64,000 nucleotides of DNA, taken from the NCBI GenBank assembly GCA_035307385.1, contig DATGID010000067.1:1-64000 (forward strand), given 5' to 3'. The stretch is from DATBHW01 sp035307385. Its GTDB lineage: Bacteria > Chloroflexota > Ktedonobacteria > Ktedonobacterales > DATBGS01. Within the stretch, counting starts at the first letter, position 1. Every line of letters starts with the position of its first letter. Under the pieces are notes generated by a model. The model saw only the letters and a program-made list of their open reading frames with translations, was not told where the DNA came from and did not search any database. Position numbers and translations under genes: made by a program. Positions 43,053 to 52,893 of the stretch are shown here, piece after piece.

Positions 43053-44492
43053 TCATGATAGCTCTGGCATGGCCTGATCAGCCGCCTGGAACGGCGCTGG
43101 ACCGGGCTGATCGCGTGGCCGCAGATAATACTGGAACCACTGACGGGCGATCCGCGCGACCTGCTCCAGCGTTCCCGGCTCCTCAAAGAGATGCGTGGCT
43201 CCTGGGATAATCTCCAGCTTTTTCTCTCCAGGGAGGGATGCCAGCGCTTCTCGGTTCATGGCAAGTACCGGGATATCCTTGCTGCCGACGATCAAAAGGG
43301 TTGGCGCCTCGACCTGTGCCAGGGCTGGCCCGGCCAGATCGGGCCGCCCGCCACGCGAGACAATCGCCTGCACCCCTGCCGGTTGTCTGGCCGTTGCCAG
43401 GAGGGCAGCCCCCGCGCCTGTGCTGGCGCCAAAATAGCCCAGGCCCAGGGTGGAAGTCTCGGGCATCTGCGTCAGCCACTCTGCCACGCTGATGAGTCGA
43501 TTGGCAAGCAGCGAGATGTCAAAGCGGTACTGGCCTGTCTGCTGGTCAAGCGCCTCTTCTTCGGGGGTCAGCAAGTCCAGCAGCAGCGTTCCCAGACCGC
43601 CCTCTTGCAAAGCGCTCGCCACCAGACGATTGCGCGGGCTGTGGCGGCTGCTCCCGCTGCCATGCGCAAAGATGACGACCCCCGGCGCGCCTTCAGGAAG
43701 GCTAAGCAACCCTTCGAGACGTACCCCCTCTGCCGGGATGTACGCCAGCCGCTCCGGGCGTTGGGCAGAAAGGCTGCTGCTCATCGATCTTGCCTCCTTT
43801 TGCGGTTGGCTGGAGTATTCCTCCTGGTTGAATAGTTTGTGTGGTTGGGTCTGAGTAGCACGTTCCAGCAGCCAGCGAACCTCCTCATCGGTGACGGGGG
43901 AAAAGTCGTCATACCAGCGGCCCACTCCTAGAAAGGGTTCAGGGGTAAGCAGGCACACCACCTCATCTGCAATTGCCCGCAGCGCCTGGCAGACCGAGGG
44001 TGGGGCCACCGGCACTACTACAACTATCCAGGCAGGCTGCTGTGCTCGGAGGGCGGTGATTGCCACACGCATGGTGGCACCGGTTGCCAGGCCATCATCT
44101 ACCAGGATGACCGCCTGTCCCTGGACCTGCCGCCCAGGGAGGTTTCCTCGATAGAGGTGCTCGCGCCGGGCAAGTTCCCGCTGTTCTCTGGCAGTGACGG
44201 CCTCAATCACCTGCTCAGGGATGCCCAGGTCCTGGACCACGACTGCATTCAGCACACGGCTTCCCCCACTGGCAATGGCGCCCAGCGCCAGTTCTTCCTG
44301 TCCCGGCACCCCCAATTTACGAACGAGCATGATGTCCATGGGCGCGTGCAAGGCTCTGGCGATGATAAAGGCGACCGGAACCCCGCCACGTGGCAAACCC
44401 AGGACCAGTACATCCGAGCGAGAAGCATAGCGCATCAACTGTCGAGCCAGGGCTGCTCCTGCCTCAGTCCGATCTCGAAACGTTCGTTCCAT
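43053..44492 (-). CDS. Phosphoribosyltransferase fused to dienelactone-hydrolase-like domain
   Basis: 479 residues. Residues 1-215 are a type I phosphoribosyltransferase with the PRPP loop VILVDDGLATGAT. Residues ~245-470 are an alpha/beta hydrolase with nucleophile Ser in YFGASTGAGAA, Asp in VGSKDIPV and His in GATHLFEEPG. The same two-domain order is known from mycobacterial Rv0571c. A ~30-residue Gln/Ser-rich linker joins them. Substrates are unknown. Start ATG 44492. Confidence 0.85.
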   Translation of the reverse strand: MERTFRDRTEAGAALARQLMRYASRSDVLVLGLPRGGVPVAFIIARALHAPMDIMLVRKLGVPGQEELALGAIASGGSRVLNAVVVQDLGIPEQVIEAVTAREQRELARREHLYRGNLPGRQVQGQAVILVDDGLATGATMRVAITALRAQQPAWIVVVVPVAPPSVCQALRAIADEVVCLLTPEPFLGVGRWYDDFSPVTDEEVRWLLERATQTQPHKLFNQEEYSSQPQKEARSMSSSLSAQRPERLAYIPAEGVRLEGLLSLPEGAPGVVIFAHGSGSSRHSPRNRLVASALQEGGLGTLLLDLLTPEEEALDQQTGQYRFDISLLANRLISVAEWLTQMPETSTLGLGYFGASTGAGAALLATARQPAGVQAIVSRGGRPDLAGPALAQVEAPTLLIVGSKDIPVLAMNREALASLPGEKKLEIIPGATHLFEEPGTLEQVARIARQWFQYYLRPRDQPGPAPFQAADQAMPELS

Positions 44493-44734
44493 AGGCTGTT
44501 CTCTCCTACGCTCTCTAGCTCTGTCGGCTTAGACCAGCCTGCTCAATGAACCGTTAGCTATGCGCTCTTGGATGGCGGAGCCAGCAGAGGGGCCACTGGC
44601 CTGCTCGTAGGAAAGGCGGTTGCAGGTTCTAGGCCAGGGTTGCCGGGCGAGCATCACTGGGCGATGGTATGCAATGTGGAGAGGTGTTCAACGAGGGAAT
44701 AGGGTGCCTTTTCTCTGATGAGAGGAGTTGCGTT

Positions 44735-45205
44735 ATGAGTCTGTATCTTACCAGCGACGCCTTCGAGCCGAATCAGCCAATACCAAGACGTTTTACGAAA
44801 GAAGGGGAGAATGTCTCACCAGCTCTGTCCTGGCAAGGCGAGCCAGCACATACAGCCAGTTTTGCGGTGCTGATGGAAGACCCCGACGCCCCCAGAGGAG
44901 TTTTTACCCATTGGGTCTGTTTCAATATTCCCGCGCAGACACACGGGCTGCCGTCTGGCGTCCCACGGCGCGGAACATTGGGCGAGGGAACAACCCATGG
45001 AAAAAACGATTTTGGCGGCCTGGGCTATGATGGTGCCCAGCCGCCGCCAGGATCGCCGCATCACTATCACTTTGCCGTCTACGCGCTGGATGCCAGACTA
45101 CCCCTGCGCGAAGGAGCCTCTAAACAGGAGGTGCTGAGGGCTATGCAGGGCCACGTGCTGGAGCAGGCTGAACTGATCGGCCTTTATCAACATCAGGGCC
45201 GCTAG
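44735..45205 (+). CDS. YbhB/YbcL-family (PEBP-like) protein
   Basis: 156 residues of the phosphatidylethanolamine-binding/Raf-kinase-inhibitor-like family. LTSDAFEPNQPIP, DPDAPRGVFTHW, GKNDFGGLGYDGAQPPPG and HHYHFAVYALD are the conserved ligand-pocket segments. ATG 44735 with GAGGAG upstream. The role in bacteria is unclear. The 242 bases before it (44493-44734) hold no gene I can see. Confidence 0.92.
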   Translation: MSLYLTSDAFEPNQPIPRRFTKEGENVSPALSWQGEPAHTASFAVLMEDPDAPRGVFTHWVCFNIPAQTHGLPSGVPRRGTLGEGTTHGKNDFGGLGYDGAQPPPGSPHHYHFAVYALDARLPLREGASKQEVLRAMQGHVLEQAELIGLYQHQGR

Positions 45206-45290
45206 CCAGTGCCACCCAGACCCCACGAGTGCATTCGAGCGAGACGTTGAGGTGGGCCTCTACTCGGATAGACCTCCAGGCTCACTCAGA

Positions 45291-45902
45291 TTACCATTGG
45301 TTCGGCGCGAGCGTAGGGTCAGTGTAGGGTTGGCTCCAAAGCGCCACTTGCAGGAGCACCGCCTTGCACCAGGCGCGATGCATCTGTTCCACGGTTTCGG
45401 CTGGATGACCTTTCGCCGCCAGGAATGGTTTGATCGTGTCGTTGACCACGGCAGTGAAAGCAATCACATCCCGCAGAGCGACATAGGGCGCTGCCTGCAC
45501 GCCATCAGTCTGGTTCTTCTTGCGGGTGGTGTGCCGCAGGGCGATTTCTTGCTGATAGTTGAGCCACTGCTGATCATAGGGCCGCAGGCAGGTATCCAGA
45601 ATCCACTGTTGGAACCGCAAGCCGCTGTACTTCGTCTGCGCCGGGTCCGGTTTTCCATCTGATCCCAGCGGAAAATACTGAGCCAGATGTGGGGTAGCGG
45701 CGATGACGCTTCGCCAGCGCCCAACCACCTGTTCGGCTTGATCGGCCAGCACCTGACCGGCCAGGCGCAGGAAGTGTTCGTCTTCCTGCGTGAAGCTCGC
45801 GCTTTGTTTCAAGCGTTCGAAGTCCTGGAGTGAGAGAGGGGACGTAGCTACCGCGTTGGTTCCGTAGGTATACCCAGGAATGTCAGAGGCGATGGTTTGC
45901 AT
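45291..45902 (-). CDS. Protoglobin-domain protein
   Basis: 203 residues, globin-sensor/protoglobin type, cytoplasmic and probably haem-binding. The proximal-His region reads QQEIALRHTTRKKNQTDG, a hallmark of the family, and GYTYGT near the start matches the family N-terminus. No output domain follows, so it is a free protoglobin. ATG 45902 has GGAG upstream. Oxygen or NO binding is the expected role. Confidence 0.87.
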   Translation of the reverse strand: MQTIASDIPGYTYGTNAVATSPLSLQDFERLKQSASFTQEDEHFLRLAGQVLADQAEQVVGRWRSVIAATPHLAQYFPLGSDGKPDPAQTKYSGLRFQQWILDTCLRPYDQQWLNYQQEIALRHTTRKKNQTDGVQAAPYVALRDVIAFTAVVNDTIKPFLAAKGHPAETVEQMHRAWCKAVLLQVALWSQPYTDPTLAPNQW

Positions 45903-45927
45903 GCAGTCTTCTCCTCGATTCACATTG

Positions 45928-46383
45928 CTAGCGATGGTAAGCGTCCTGCTTCAAGACGTTCACTCCAAACCATCCCCAATACACCCGATGGTGCTGGATC
46001 AATCCGGCATCGTTCAGTTCCATCACCTCGACAAAGTCCATTTGCTCGCCGTTGGGGGTAGCGCGTGGGTACTCCCACATCAGCATTTTGCCATCCGTGA
46101 AATAGCCGGTGCGATAGTGGCGGCGCACGGTGGGTTTTCGGGTGGCGATGGTTTCAAAGAAAGCCCTGATTTGCTCGCGGCCTCGGCAGATGCCTGTTTC
46201 CCAACCCAGCACGTGGGGAATCAACGGACTTTCGATGATGGCATCGGGGGCATAGAGCGCCGCCAGCGCAGCCGCATCATTGCTTGCCAGAGCGGCATCC
46301 CAGTCGTGGTAAATGCGTTCTACGGCTGCGTTGGGGGGAACAGCGGCTGGCTGGAACGATTCGGTTGGGCTTACCTGGTTCAT
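45928..46383 (-). CDS. SnoaL-like/NTF2-fold protein
   Basis: 151 residues of the small NTF2-like fold (ERIYHDWDAALASNDAAALAALYAPDAIIE, EQIRAFFE, MDFVEVMELNDAGLI). Such proteins are isomerases, hydrolases or accessory domains; the exact role is open. ATG 46383 with AAAGGAG upstream. It lies 25 bases before the protoglobin gene, probably in one operon. Confidence 0.87.
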   Translation of the reverse strand: MNQVSPTESFQPAAVPPNAAVERIYHDWDAALASNDAAALAALYAPDAIIESPLIPHVLGWETGICRGREQIRAFFETIATRKPTVRRHYRTGYFTDGKMLMWEYPRATPNGEQMDFVEVMELNDAGLIQHHRVYWGWFGVNVLKQDAYHR

Positions 46384-46594
46384 GCTTCGGTCTCCTTTCA
46401 AGCTGGCTGCTCGCTGGCATGATCCTCGCAAGAAATGGGTGTCTGCGAACATCTTTCAGGGGAGTGCTTGCACATCCTGTTCCAGCAGGCATCAGAGGGA
46501 GCAGAAGGGGCACAATGAGGAGTGGAAGCGATGGGCTGCCGAGGTCGGCACTGGCCTTGCAGCATGGTTTCCAGGAAAGAAGGAGGAGATGACA

Positions 46595-46756
46595 ATGGAA
46601 CAACCGCTGCCGCCCAGACCGAATCCCCCGTGGCCGGACCCGGTGCCACCCCCACCCGAGCCTGAGCCACCTCCTGACCCCGTGCCCGAGCCACAGCCTC
46701 CACCCTCCGTACTTCAATCAACCAGAGGAGTCAGGAGACATGGCAGAGCTACATAA
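46595..46756 (+). CDS. Small proline-rich protein
   Basis: 53 residues with about 24 prolines in its first 40, mostly in PxP and PEP runs. AGGAGG lies eight bases before the ATG. No family is recognised. Its stop overlaps the start of the next small frame. Expression is likely from the ribosome site, but the function is unknown. Confidence 0.45.
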   Translation: MEQPLPPRPNPPWPDPVPPPPEPEPPPDPVPEPQPPPSVLQSTRGVRRHGRAT

Positions 46757-46928
46757 GCGGAATCCATCACTGCAAGGAAACTATTGGTTGACGGTGGTAT
46801 TCGTTCTCCTGGCCTTCTGCCCCGATCTCTTCATTCGTACCCTACAACCTCTTTTAGATCACCTGGGTAATGACCAGGCTGTTTCAAGGCACTGGCAAGT
46901 TAGGAGTGGCAACGAACCACTTGCCTGA
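46740..46928 (+). CDS. Small hypothetical protein with one membrane segment
   Basis: 62 residues with one hydrophobic segment (YWLTVVFVLLAFC, about 15-30). GGAG precedes the ATG by 6 bases, and it overlaps the proline-rich frame upstream. However, its last 45 bases run antisense into the lipoprotein gene at 46884. No family is recognised. Confidence 0.35.
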   Translation: MAELHKRNPSLQGNYWLTVVFVLLAFCPDLFIRTLQPLLDHLGNDQAVSRHWQVRSGNEPLA

Positions 46929-47375
46929 TAGCCCCTTCCCTTTGACCTGCCCTGGGGCCATATCTTTTGTATAGGTATAGAGCGGATGCCCGTTATATTC
47001 CACCCAATTTCCGTTCGTAGTCGCCAGCAAACTCAGCTTCCCTGGGAGCGCCGAGGGAGCAATGGGAGTGCCCGCACCAGCAAACAGGAGGGGACGCCAG
47101 GTAACAGCACATGGCCCCTGGCAGGCAATCGTTGTTGACGTGTCTGAGGTGAAGTAGTACAGGGTTAAGCCTGGTGCTGTGGTCAGGATCGTTTTCGGCG
47201 CATTATCGATCGTGACTGTCGCTAGCTGAATGAAAGGGGCTGAAGGAGCCTGATAGGTCTTCTGGCCGGGCGCAGGGAGATGCGTGTTCGTCGCTGGAGC
47301 AGAGCCACATGCCGCCAGAACGAGCACGGCCATTAAGCAAGCGAAAAGCACAAAGAATCGTGTGAAACCATCCAT
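46884..47375 (-). CDS. Lipoprotein with YxxxD repeats (COG4315-like)
   Basis: 163 residues, with a signal peptide and lipobox LVLAAC. Two family repeats are visible: LYYFTSDTS...CQGPCAVTWRPL and LYTYTKDMAPG, matching lipoproteins of the secreted-repeat family with conserved Y-x(FWY)xxD. Cell-surface location; function unknown. ATG 47375 has GGGAGG upstream; the longer frame to 47489 overlaps the chitinase gene and is rejected. Confidence 0.85.
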   Translation of the reverse strand: MDGFTRFFVLFACLMAVLVLAACGSAPATNTHLPAPGQKTYQAPSAPFIQLATVTIDNAPKTILTTAPGLTLYYFTSDTSTTIACQGPCAVTWRPLLFAGAGTPIAPSALPGKLSLLATTNGNWVEYNGHPLYTYTKDMAPGQVKGKGLSGKWFVATPNLPVP

Positions 47376-47469
47376 GGGCTTATCCTCCCGCAGTACAGAA
47401 ATTGCTCTGCTTTTCCTCCAGGCTGGCAAGATAGGAGCGCAGCATACGTATGCTGCGCTCCCGATTTCG

Positions 47470-50232
47470 CTACTGTAATGAGACGTCATCTACATAGACA
47501 CTGCCCTGCCCATACCAGCCATGCACAAAAATGGTGACGCTGGTCTGTGAGGCTCCTGTCGTAAAAGTCACGGTAAGCTGGGTGTAGCTGGCGCAGATCG
47601 TCCAGGTACTGCTGCCGCCATTGACCCCCAGGTAAGCGTAGTTGCCCAGCACCCACCCTGAAAGGGTGTAGGTGTGATTGGGCAGCACACTGATTGTCTG
47701 GGTGCACTGTCCCGTAAGCGAACTGGTGGGATTAAGTTGCAGCGCATCATTGCCGCTGTGTACCGGGCTGGTCACTACCAGCGTGCCTGCATCGCAGGTC
47801 CAGCCATTCAGGTTGCCGGTCTCGAAGCCAGGATTGACGACCAAATTGCCCCCAGCAGGCGATGTTGGCGTTGGGCTGGGAGGGCTGGTCGGCGTCGGGC
47901 TGGGTGTGGGCGTTTTCGTCGGCGTCGGGCTGGGGGTAGCGCTAGGAGTTGGGCTAGGTGTGGGCGTCCCACCGCCTGGACCCGGCACCGAGAAATCATC
48001 GGCGTACACCGTCCCCTGCCCATACCAGCCGTGCACAAAGATGGTCACGCTGGTGGTGCTGGCTCCGGTGGTGAACTGCACGCTGAGCTGTGTGTAGCTG
48101 GGGGAGGAAGGGGTCCAGGTACTGGTGTCGGTGGTGCCGGTGCCGCTGTCCCCGATGTACACATAGTTGCCTTGCACCCAGGCAGAAAGGGTATAGGTCG
48201 TGTTGGGCTGGACACTGATCACCTGGGAACACTGGGCGGTATCCGAACTGTTGGCGGCGGCGGCCAGAGCATGGCTGCCGCTGTGCACTGGGCTGCTGAT
48301 CACGCTGTCTGCTGTGGAGCAGGTCCAGCCGCTCAGATTGCCCGTCTCGAAGCTCGGGTTGGTGACCAGATTGCCACCGGTTGGCGGTGGCGTGGGTGTG
48401 GGCGTCGTGCCAGGAGGTGTAGCCGTTGGCGAAGGCGTCGTGCTGGGCGTGGGCGTGGGTGTCGGCGTGGGACAATTTCCTGAGCATGAACTCCCAGGCA
48501 GCCCACTGGCAATGGCATTGAGCAGCGTGTCGCCAGAATCTTCTCCATCCAGCGAGAACATCATCGCTCCGGCCAGGCCGTTGCTCTTGATGTACTGAGT
48601 CTTGGCGGCAATGGATTGAGGCGTGTCGCCTGTGTAGAAGTTGGTACCGTCATAAATCCACGATGCCTGAGTCGTAGGGTCGAAGAAGTTGTCATTCGGG
48701 TTGGTGGTCAGTCCGGCTGAGGCGAGTTCTTTGTAGTCGGCTACCCCGGCAGTTTGGGTGAAGGAGAAGGCCGCCGAAGGCCCGGTTGCAGACTGGTAGA
48801 GGCCGTGATTGCTGCCAGCGGGAACACCTGTCCAGCCGCGATAGTAGAATGGAAAGCCCATCACGATCTTGCTCGCTGGGAAGCCACCAGGAATGTTGTA
48901 GTCGGGCAAACCAGTCGTATACGCCTTGATGGCCGTGTCGATATTATATTTCTCGTTGCCAGGGGGGATGGTCGCCGAAGGGTCATTCGGCGAATTGTGG
49001 AGCGGGTCCTGGAAGTTGGTTGGCCCTGTGGTTTCAAAGGCTCCGTGCATGTCATAAGTCATCACATCGGCGTAGTCCAGGTAATTGCCAATCTGGTTGG
49101 TCTGGAGCAAGGCAATCTTGTCTTGCCCGGACGATACCGCCGCCGTCAGCAAGAAGTGTTTGCCAATGCTGGCCCCATAGGAATCCAGTTCTGTGCGGAA
49201 CTCTTGCAGCAGCAGCGTGTAGTTCTGCGTGTCCTGTGGTCCAAAGTGGTTACCAACATGCCCTGCCGTGCCTGGGTACTCCCAGTCAATATCGAACCCA
49301 TCAAAGATGCCTGCCCCAGAGGCGGGGCCACCCGAGGCGTCGCCGCTAATGCCCGTGGGTAGGTTCCCCTTCAAAAACATGTTAATGCAGGAACTCACGA
49401 ATGTTTGCCGCGAAGCCTGCGTGGCAGCCACGTCGGAGAAATACTTGGAGTAGGTCCAGCCTCCAAGCGAGAGCAGGATTTTCAGGTTGGGGTACTTTGC
49501 CTTCAGTTCCCGTAGTTGATTGAAGTTTCCTTTGATGGGCTGGCTGAAGGAGTCTGAGGTACCGTCCACACTGATGGCCGATGTATAACTTTTCTGATAG
49601 TCAGCGAAGGCGTCACCGGCGCCATCACCGGCGTTGGGGTCGTTCTCGTTGGTGGAATCGGATGCCTTGATGGTTTCAAAGCAGGTCAGGTTGGTTGGGT
49701 CGATATTCTCGAAGTCATAGATCATGATGGTCAGTTGCGAGGCTGCCCCCGAAGTATCGACTGTCTGGGGATAGTAGGCGTTCCCATAGATGCCCCACTG
49801 ATCGAAGTAGGCAATCTTCTGATACTGAGGGGAACCAGCCGCCGCAGTTTTGGCCGTGACCGCCGAACTCTGGGCCGAGGTGTTGCCCGCTACATCATAC
49901 GCCTGCACCGCGAAGCTATAGCTTGTGGATGGCAAGAGTGAACTGACCGTCACTGTGGTTCCCATCGAGGTCGCCACAATGTTCGCGCCATTGTAGACGT
50001 AATAGGCTGGCACATCACCCGTCCCGGAGGTATCGGTTGAGGCCGCCCAGGAAAGCGTAATGGACTGTGCACCCACCATCGTCACCTGCACGTTGGTTGG
50101 CGTGGTGATAACGCTTGAGGCCCCGTGAACTATTCCTGCTGTTGCTACTCCAAGCAGCAGGAGCACTGCCATTGTCCCCAGGCCGAGCAGCTTTGCCCTT
50201 TTTGACATGCCCAGCAATCGTGTTCTCAGCAT
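47470..50232 (-). CDS. Secreted GH18 chitinase with FnIII and two CBM-like modules
   Basis: 920 residues. Signal peptide (1-38); fibronectin type III (about 42-130); GH18 catalytic domain (about 138-585) with SLGGWTYS and DGFDIDWEYPG, where the final Glu is the catalytic acid, and YDMHG; then Thr/Pro linkers and two ~125-residue beta-sandwich modules (LVTNPSFETGNLSGWTC ... and LVVNPGFETGNLNGWTC ...) of the CBM4/9-like type. These modules are close relatives of the two in the neighbouring chitinase. It hydrolyses chitin outside the cell. ATG 50232 has AAAGAGG upstream. The promoter lies ~470 bases upstream. Confidence 0.94.
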   Translation of the reverse strand: MLRTRLLGMSKRAKLLGLGTMAVLLLLGVATAGIVHGASSVITTPTNVQVTMVGAQSITLSWAASTDTSGTGDVPAYYVYNGANIVATSMGTTVTVSSLLPSTSYSFAVQAYDVAGNTSAQSSAVTAKTAAAGSPQYQKIAYFDQWGIYGNAYYPQTVDTSGAASQLTIMIYDFENIDPTNLTCFETIKASDSTNENDPNAGDGAGDAFADYQKSYTSAISVDGTSDSFSQPIKGNFNQLRELKAKYPNLKILLSLGGWTYSKYFSDVAATQASRQTFVSSCINMFLKGNLPTGISGDASGGPASGAGIFDGFDIDWEYPGTAGHVGNHFGPQDTQNYTLLLQEFRTELDSYGASIGKHFLLTAAVSSGQDKIALLQTNQIGNYLDYADVMTYDMHGAFETTGPTNFQDPLHNSPNDPSATIPPGNEKYNIDTAIKAYTTGLPDYNIPGGFPASKIVMGFPFYYRGWTGVPAGSNHGLYQSATGPSAAFSFTQTAGVADYKELASAGLTTNPNDNFFDPTTQASWIYDGTNFYTGDTPQSIAAKTQYIKSNGLAGAMMFSLDGEDSGDTLLNAIASGLPGSSCSGNCPTPTPTPTPSTTPSPTATPPGTTPTPTPPPTGGNLVTNPSFETGNLSGWTCSTADSVISSPVHSGSHALAAAANSSDTAQCSQVISVQPNTTYTLSAWVQGNYVYIGDSGTGTTDTSTWTPSSPSYTQLSVQFTTGASTTSVTIFVHGWYGQGTVYADDFSVPGPGGGTPTPSPTPSATPSPTPTKTPTPSPTPTSPPSPTPTSPAGGNLVVNPGFETGNLNGWTCDAGTLVVTSPVHSGNDALQLNPTSSLTGQCTQTISVLPNHTYTLSGWVLGNYAYLGVNGGSSTWTICASYTQLTVTFTTGASQTSVTIFVHGWYGQGSVYVDDVSLQ

Positions 50233-50737
50233 GGATGCCTCTTTTTCTCAAGAGTTCGCTCACATCATGCGCCTGACTGCCGCTGCCCGAGCGCGCTGCA
50301 AGACGCGGAGATGGAGAGAGTAAGCCCTGGCGTTTGATGACCCCATCCGGCAGCAGGGCAGGCGGAGAGCGAGAGCCTCTTCCGCCTCGCGTGGTGTGGT
50401 GTGATGAAGGAGTGCGATGACTGAGGAGATGAGGGGGCGTGTGTGGCGCACGCCATGAACACAAAGAACAAGCTCCACCGGCAAAGCGCAGGTTTGGGAT
50501 AGGAAGGGGCCATGTGGCAGCCAACAGAGCCAAAGAACCCATGCGCAGGGAATGTTGCCTTTCCATAGGCCAACCTCGCATGCCGGGAGAACCACTCCCC
50601 TCTGAATATGCCTGCTTTCACCTGGCGTCGAGCATGTCTTAAATCAGTGAACGGTCACAAAGGGTTGCGCGGGGTAAGAGTCGTCTCCTTATGAGGCAAC
50701 TATACTTTATATTGGTTCAGATGTCAAGATGTCTATA
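50233..50737 (-). promoter_or_regulatory. Promoter and long leader of the first chitinase gene
   Basis: On the minus strand TTGACA (50722-50727), 17 bases, TATAGT (50699-50704). Directly upstream is TATAGACATC. This leaves an unusually long ~460-base leader before the start codon at 50232. I see no convincing gene in it; short open frames there are not supported by ribosome sites or families. Confidence 0.7.
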
Positions 50738-50892
50738 CCAGAATGGCAGCGCGTTTTACGGGTTGTTCCTTCAAGAATGGGTATGAAGTTGCAGCAAAAC
50801 GAGGGGAGGCAATGTCTCAACGAGGCCAGATACATGCCTCCCCTCGTTGCGTGCGCGTTATGTGCCGCTGGTATCGATGCAGCCGTTGTTCG

Positions 50893-52893
50893 CTATGGAA
50901 GAGTGCTCAGGTGTGGCCCAATTGTATTGGCAAAGTTGTAGCCGTTCGCAGCATCCCAGTTGATCGACCAGTCCATTGCGCCCCGAATGCCTGGATAGGT
51001 TGTTGATGGCTTGAATGAGCCGCAGTTGGTGCCAGTCTCCAGGCAATCAAGCGCGGCATTCACGACCGATGGCGAGACGTATCCTCCACCAGCCGCTGAG
51101 GTCGAGGCAGGCAAGCCGAGTCCAACCTGGTCTGGACGCAGGCCACCTTGCAACTGGATGCAGGCCAGCGCGACCAGGAAGTCTTCGGTTCCCTCGGAGT
51201 AGACCTTGCCATCACAGCCGTTCATGGAGCCGGAATTGTAGTACTGCATGTTGACGATGGTGAGGATGGTTTTGATGTTCAGCGCGAGCTGGAAGTAATC
51301 GCCGCTGGTTGACTGCATATCGACGGTTTGCGGCGCCAGGGTGATAATCAGACTGGACCCCACTTTGGAGGACAACTGCTGGAGCGCGCTGGTCATGAAG
51401 GTCGGGTTGAGGCCATTCTCCAAATCGATGTCGACGCCGTCGAAGCCATAGGTCTGGATGAGGCTAAAGACGCTGTTCGCAAAGTTGGTGGCGCTGGTGG
51501 CGTCGTTCACGGTGATGGTACCATTCGCGCCGCCAACTGAGATGATCACCTTCTTGCCCTGGGAATGCAGCGTCTTGATGTCGTTGATGAAGTCGGAAGC
51601 AGTATAGCCGCCCAGCGCCGAAGACAGGCCAGAGTCGATGCTGAAGGTTACCCCGCCAGGGTTGTTGGGGTCGGCGTTGGCGAAGGCCACGGCAATGATG
51701 GTGTAGTTAGAGTTGACGGCGCTCAGGCGCAGTGGGGTGGCCCCATTGGTAAAATCTTGCCAGTAGCCAGTGATGAGATGTCTGGGCAGATTGCCGCCGC
51801 AAGAGGTGCAAGGGGTTGGGGATGGGGTGGGCGTAGGAGTTGGCCCCTGTGTTGGCGTGGCGGTTGGTGTGGGCGTTGGCGGCCCACCTGGGCCGAAGAG
51901 CGCCACATCATCGACATACACGCTGCCCTGCCCATACCATCCATGCACAAAGATGGTGAGGCTGGTCGTGGAGCCGCTGGTGATGGAGACGCTAAGCTGC
52001 GTATAGCTGCCGCTGCTGGTCCAGGTGCTGCTGCCCCCGTTCGCTCCCAGATAGGCATAGTTGCCTTGCACCCAGGCAGAAAGGGTATAGGCGGTGTTTG
52101 GTTGGACGCTGATCGTCTGGGTGCATTGCGCGTTATCGGAACTGGTAGGATTGAGTTGCAGCGCATCATTGCCGCTGTGTACCGGGCTGCTCACCACCAC
52201 GGCAGTGCCCGCGTCGCAGGTCCAGCCTTGCAGATTGCCCGTCTCGAAACCGGGGTTGGCTACCAGGTTGCCGCTTGTTGGCGTGGGGCTGGGGCTGGGT
52301 GCACGGGTCGCAGTTGGGCTGGGCGTGTTGGTAGCCGTGGGGGATGGCGTGTTGGTAGTGGTTGGTGTGGGACCCCCGCTTGGCCCCGTCACCGAGAAAT
52401 CATCTGCGTAGACGGTGCCCTGCCCATACCAGCCATGAACATAGATAGTCACGCTGGTAGTGCTGGAGCCAGTCGTAAACTGCATGCTCAATTGGGTGTA
52501 GCTTGCCGCCGAGGGGGTCCAGGTGTTGCCATCGTTGGTGCCGGTGCCGGTCACCCCAACGTAGGCATAGTTGCCTTGCACCCAGGCCGAGAGGGAATAG
52601 GTGGTACTCGCTTGTACACTGACCGCCTGGGTACATTGGGCATCATCTGAGTTATTGGCAGCAGCGGCCAGAGCGAAGCTGCCACTGTGGGCCGGGCCGC
52701 TGACTACACTATCTGCTGAGGAGCAGGTCCAGCCGCTCAGATTGCCCATCTCGAAGCCGGGGTTGTTGACCAGATTGCTTGGAGCAGCCTGTGCGTTTGA
52801 TATCCGATTGAAGAACAAAAGTCCGACAACAGTAACTATGAGCAGAAGGGTGGTAAAAGCGGTGAACCAGAGACGCCGAGAGGGGTGTGGCAT
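50893..52893 (-). CDS. Secreted GH18 chitinase with two N-terminal CBM-like modules
   Basis: 666 residues. Signal peptide with LLIVTVVGLLFF; two CBM4/9-like modules (about 42-165 and 205-325), each followed by a Thr/Pro linker; then a shorter GH18 domain (about 365-660) with ISVGGANG and DGVDIDLENG (catalytic Glu), of the subfamily related to Streptomyces ChiC/ChiD-type enzymes. Domain order is the reverse of the neighbouring chitinase, which carries its modules at the C-terminus. ATG 52893 has AAGGAGG upstream; the in-frame start at 52998 is rejected. Confidence 0.94.
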   Translation of the reverse strand: MPHPSRRLWFTAFTTLLLIVTVVGLLFFNRISNAQAAPSNLVNNPGFEMGNLSGWTCSSADSVVSGPAHSGSFALAAAANNSDDAQCTQAVSVQASTTYSLSAWVQGNYAYVGVTGTGTNDGNTWTPSAASYTQLSMQFTTGSSTTSVTIYVHGWYGQGTVYADDFSVTGPSGGPTPTTTNTPSPTATNTPSPTATRAPSPSPTPTSGNLVANPGFETGNLQGWTCDAGTAVVVSSPVHSGNDALQLNPTSSDNAQCTQTISVQPNTAYTLSAWVQGNYAYLGANGGSSTWTSSGSYTQLSVSITSGSTTSLTIFVHGWYGQGSVYVDDVALFGPGGPPTPTPTATPTQGPTPTPTPSPTPCTSCGGNLPRHLITGYWQDFTNGATPLRLSAVNSNYTIIAVAFANADPNNPGGVTFSIDSGLSSALGGYTASDFINDIKTLHSQGKKVIISVGGANGTITVNDATSATNFANSVFSLIQTYGFDGVDIDLENGLNPTFMTSALQQLSSKVGSSLIITLAPQTVDMQSTSGDYFQLALNIKTILTIVNMQYYNSGSMNGCDGKVYSEGTEDFLVALACIQLQGGLRPDQVGLGLPASTSAAGGGYVSPSVVNAALDCLETGTNCGSFKPSTTYPGIRGAMDWSINWDAANGYNFANTIGPHLSTLP

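Noticed and set aside
50260..50595. 111-codon minus-strand frame in the chitinase leader
   Set aside because: Several overlapping frames are open there, none with a good ribosome site; composition is not protein-like.
51565..52650. 361-codon open frame antisense to the second chitinase
   Set aside because: A shadow of CBM and linker repeats; no start site or family.
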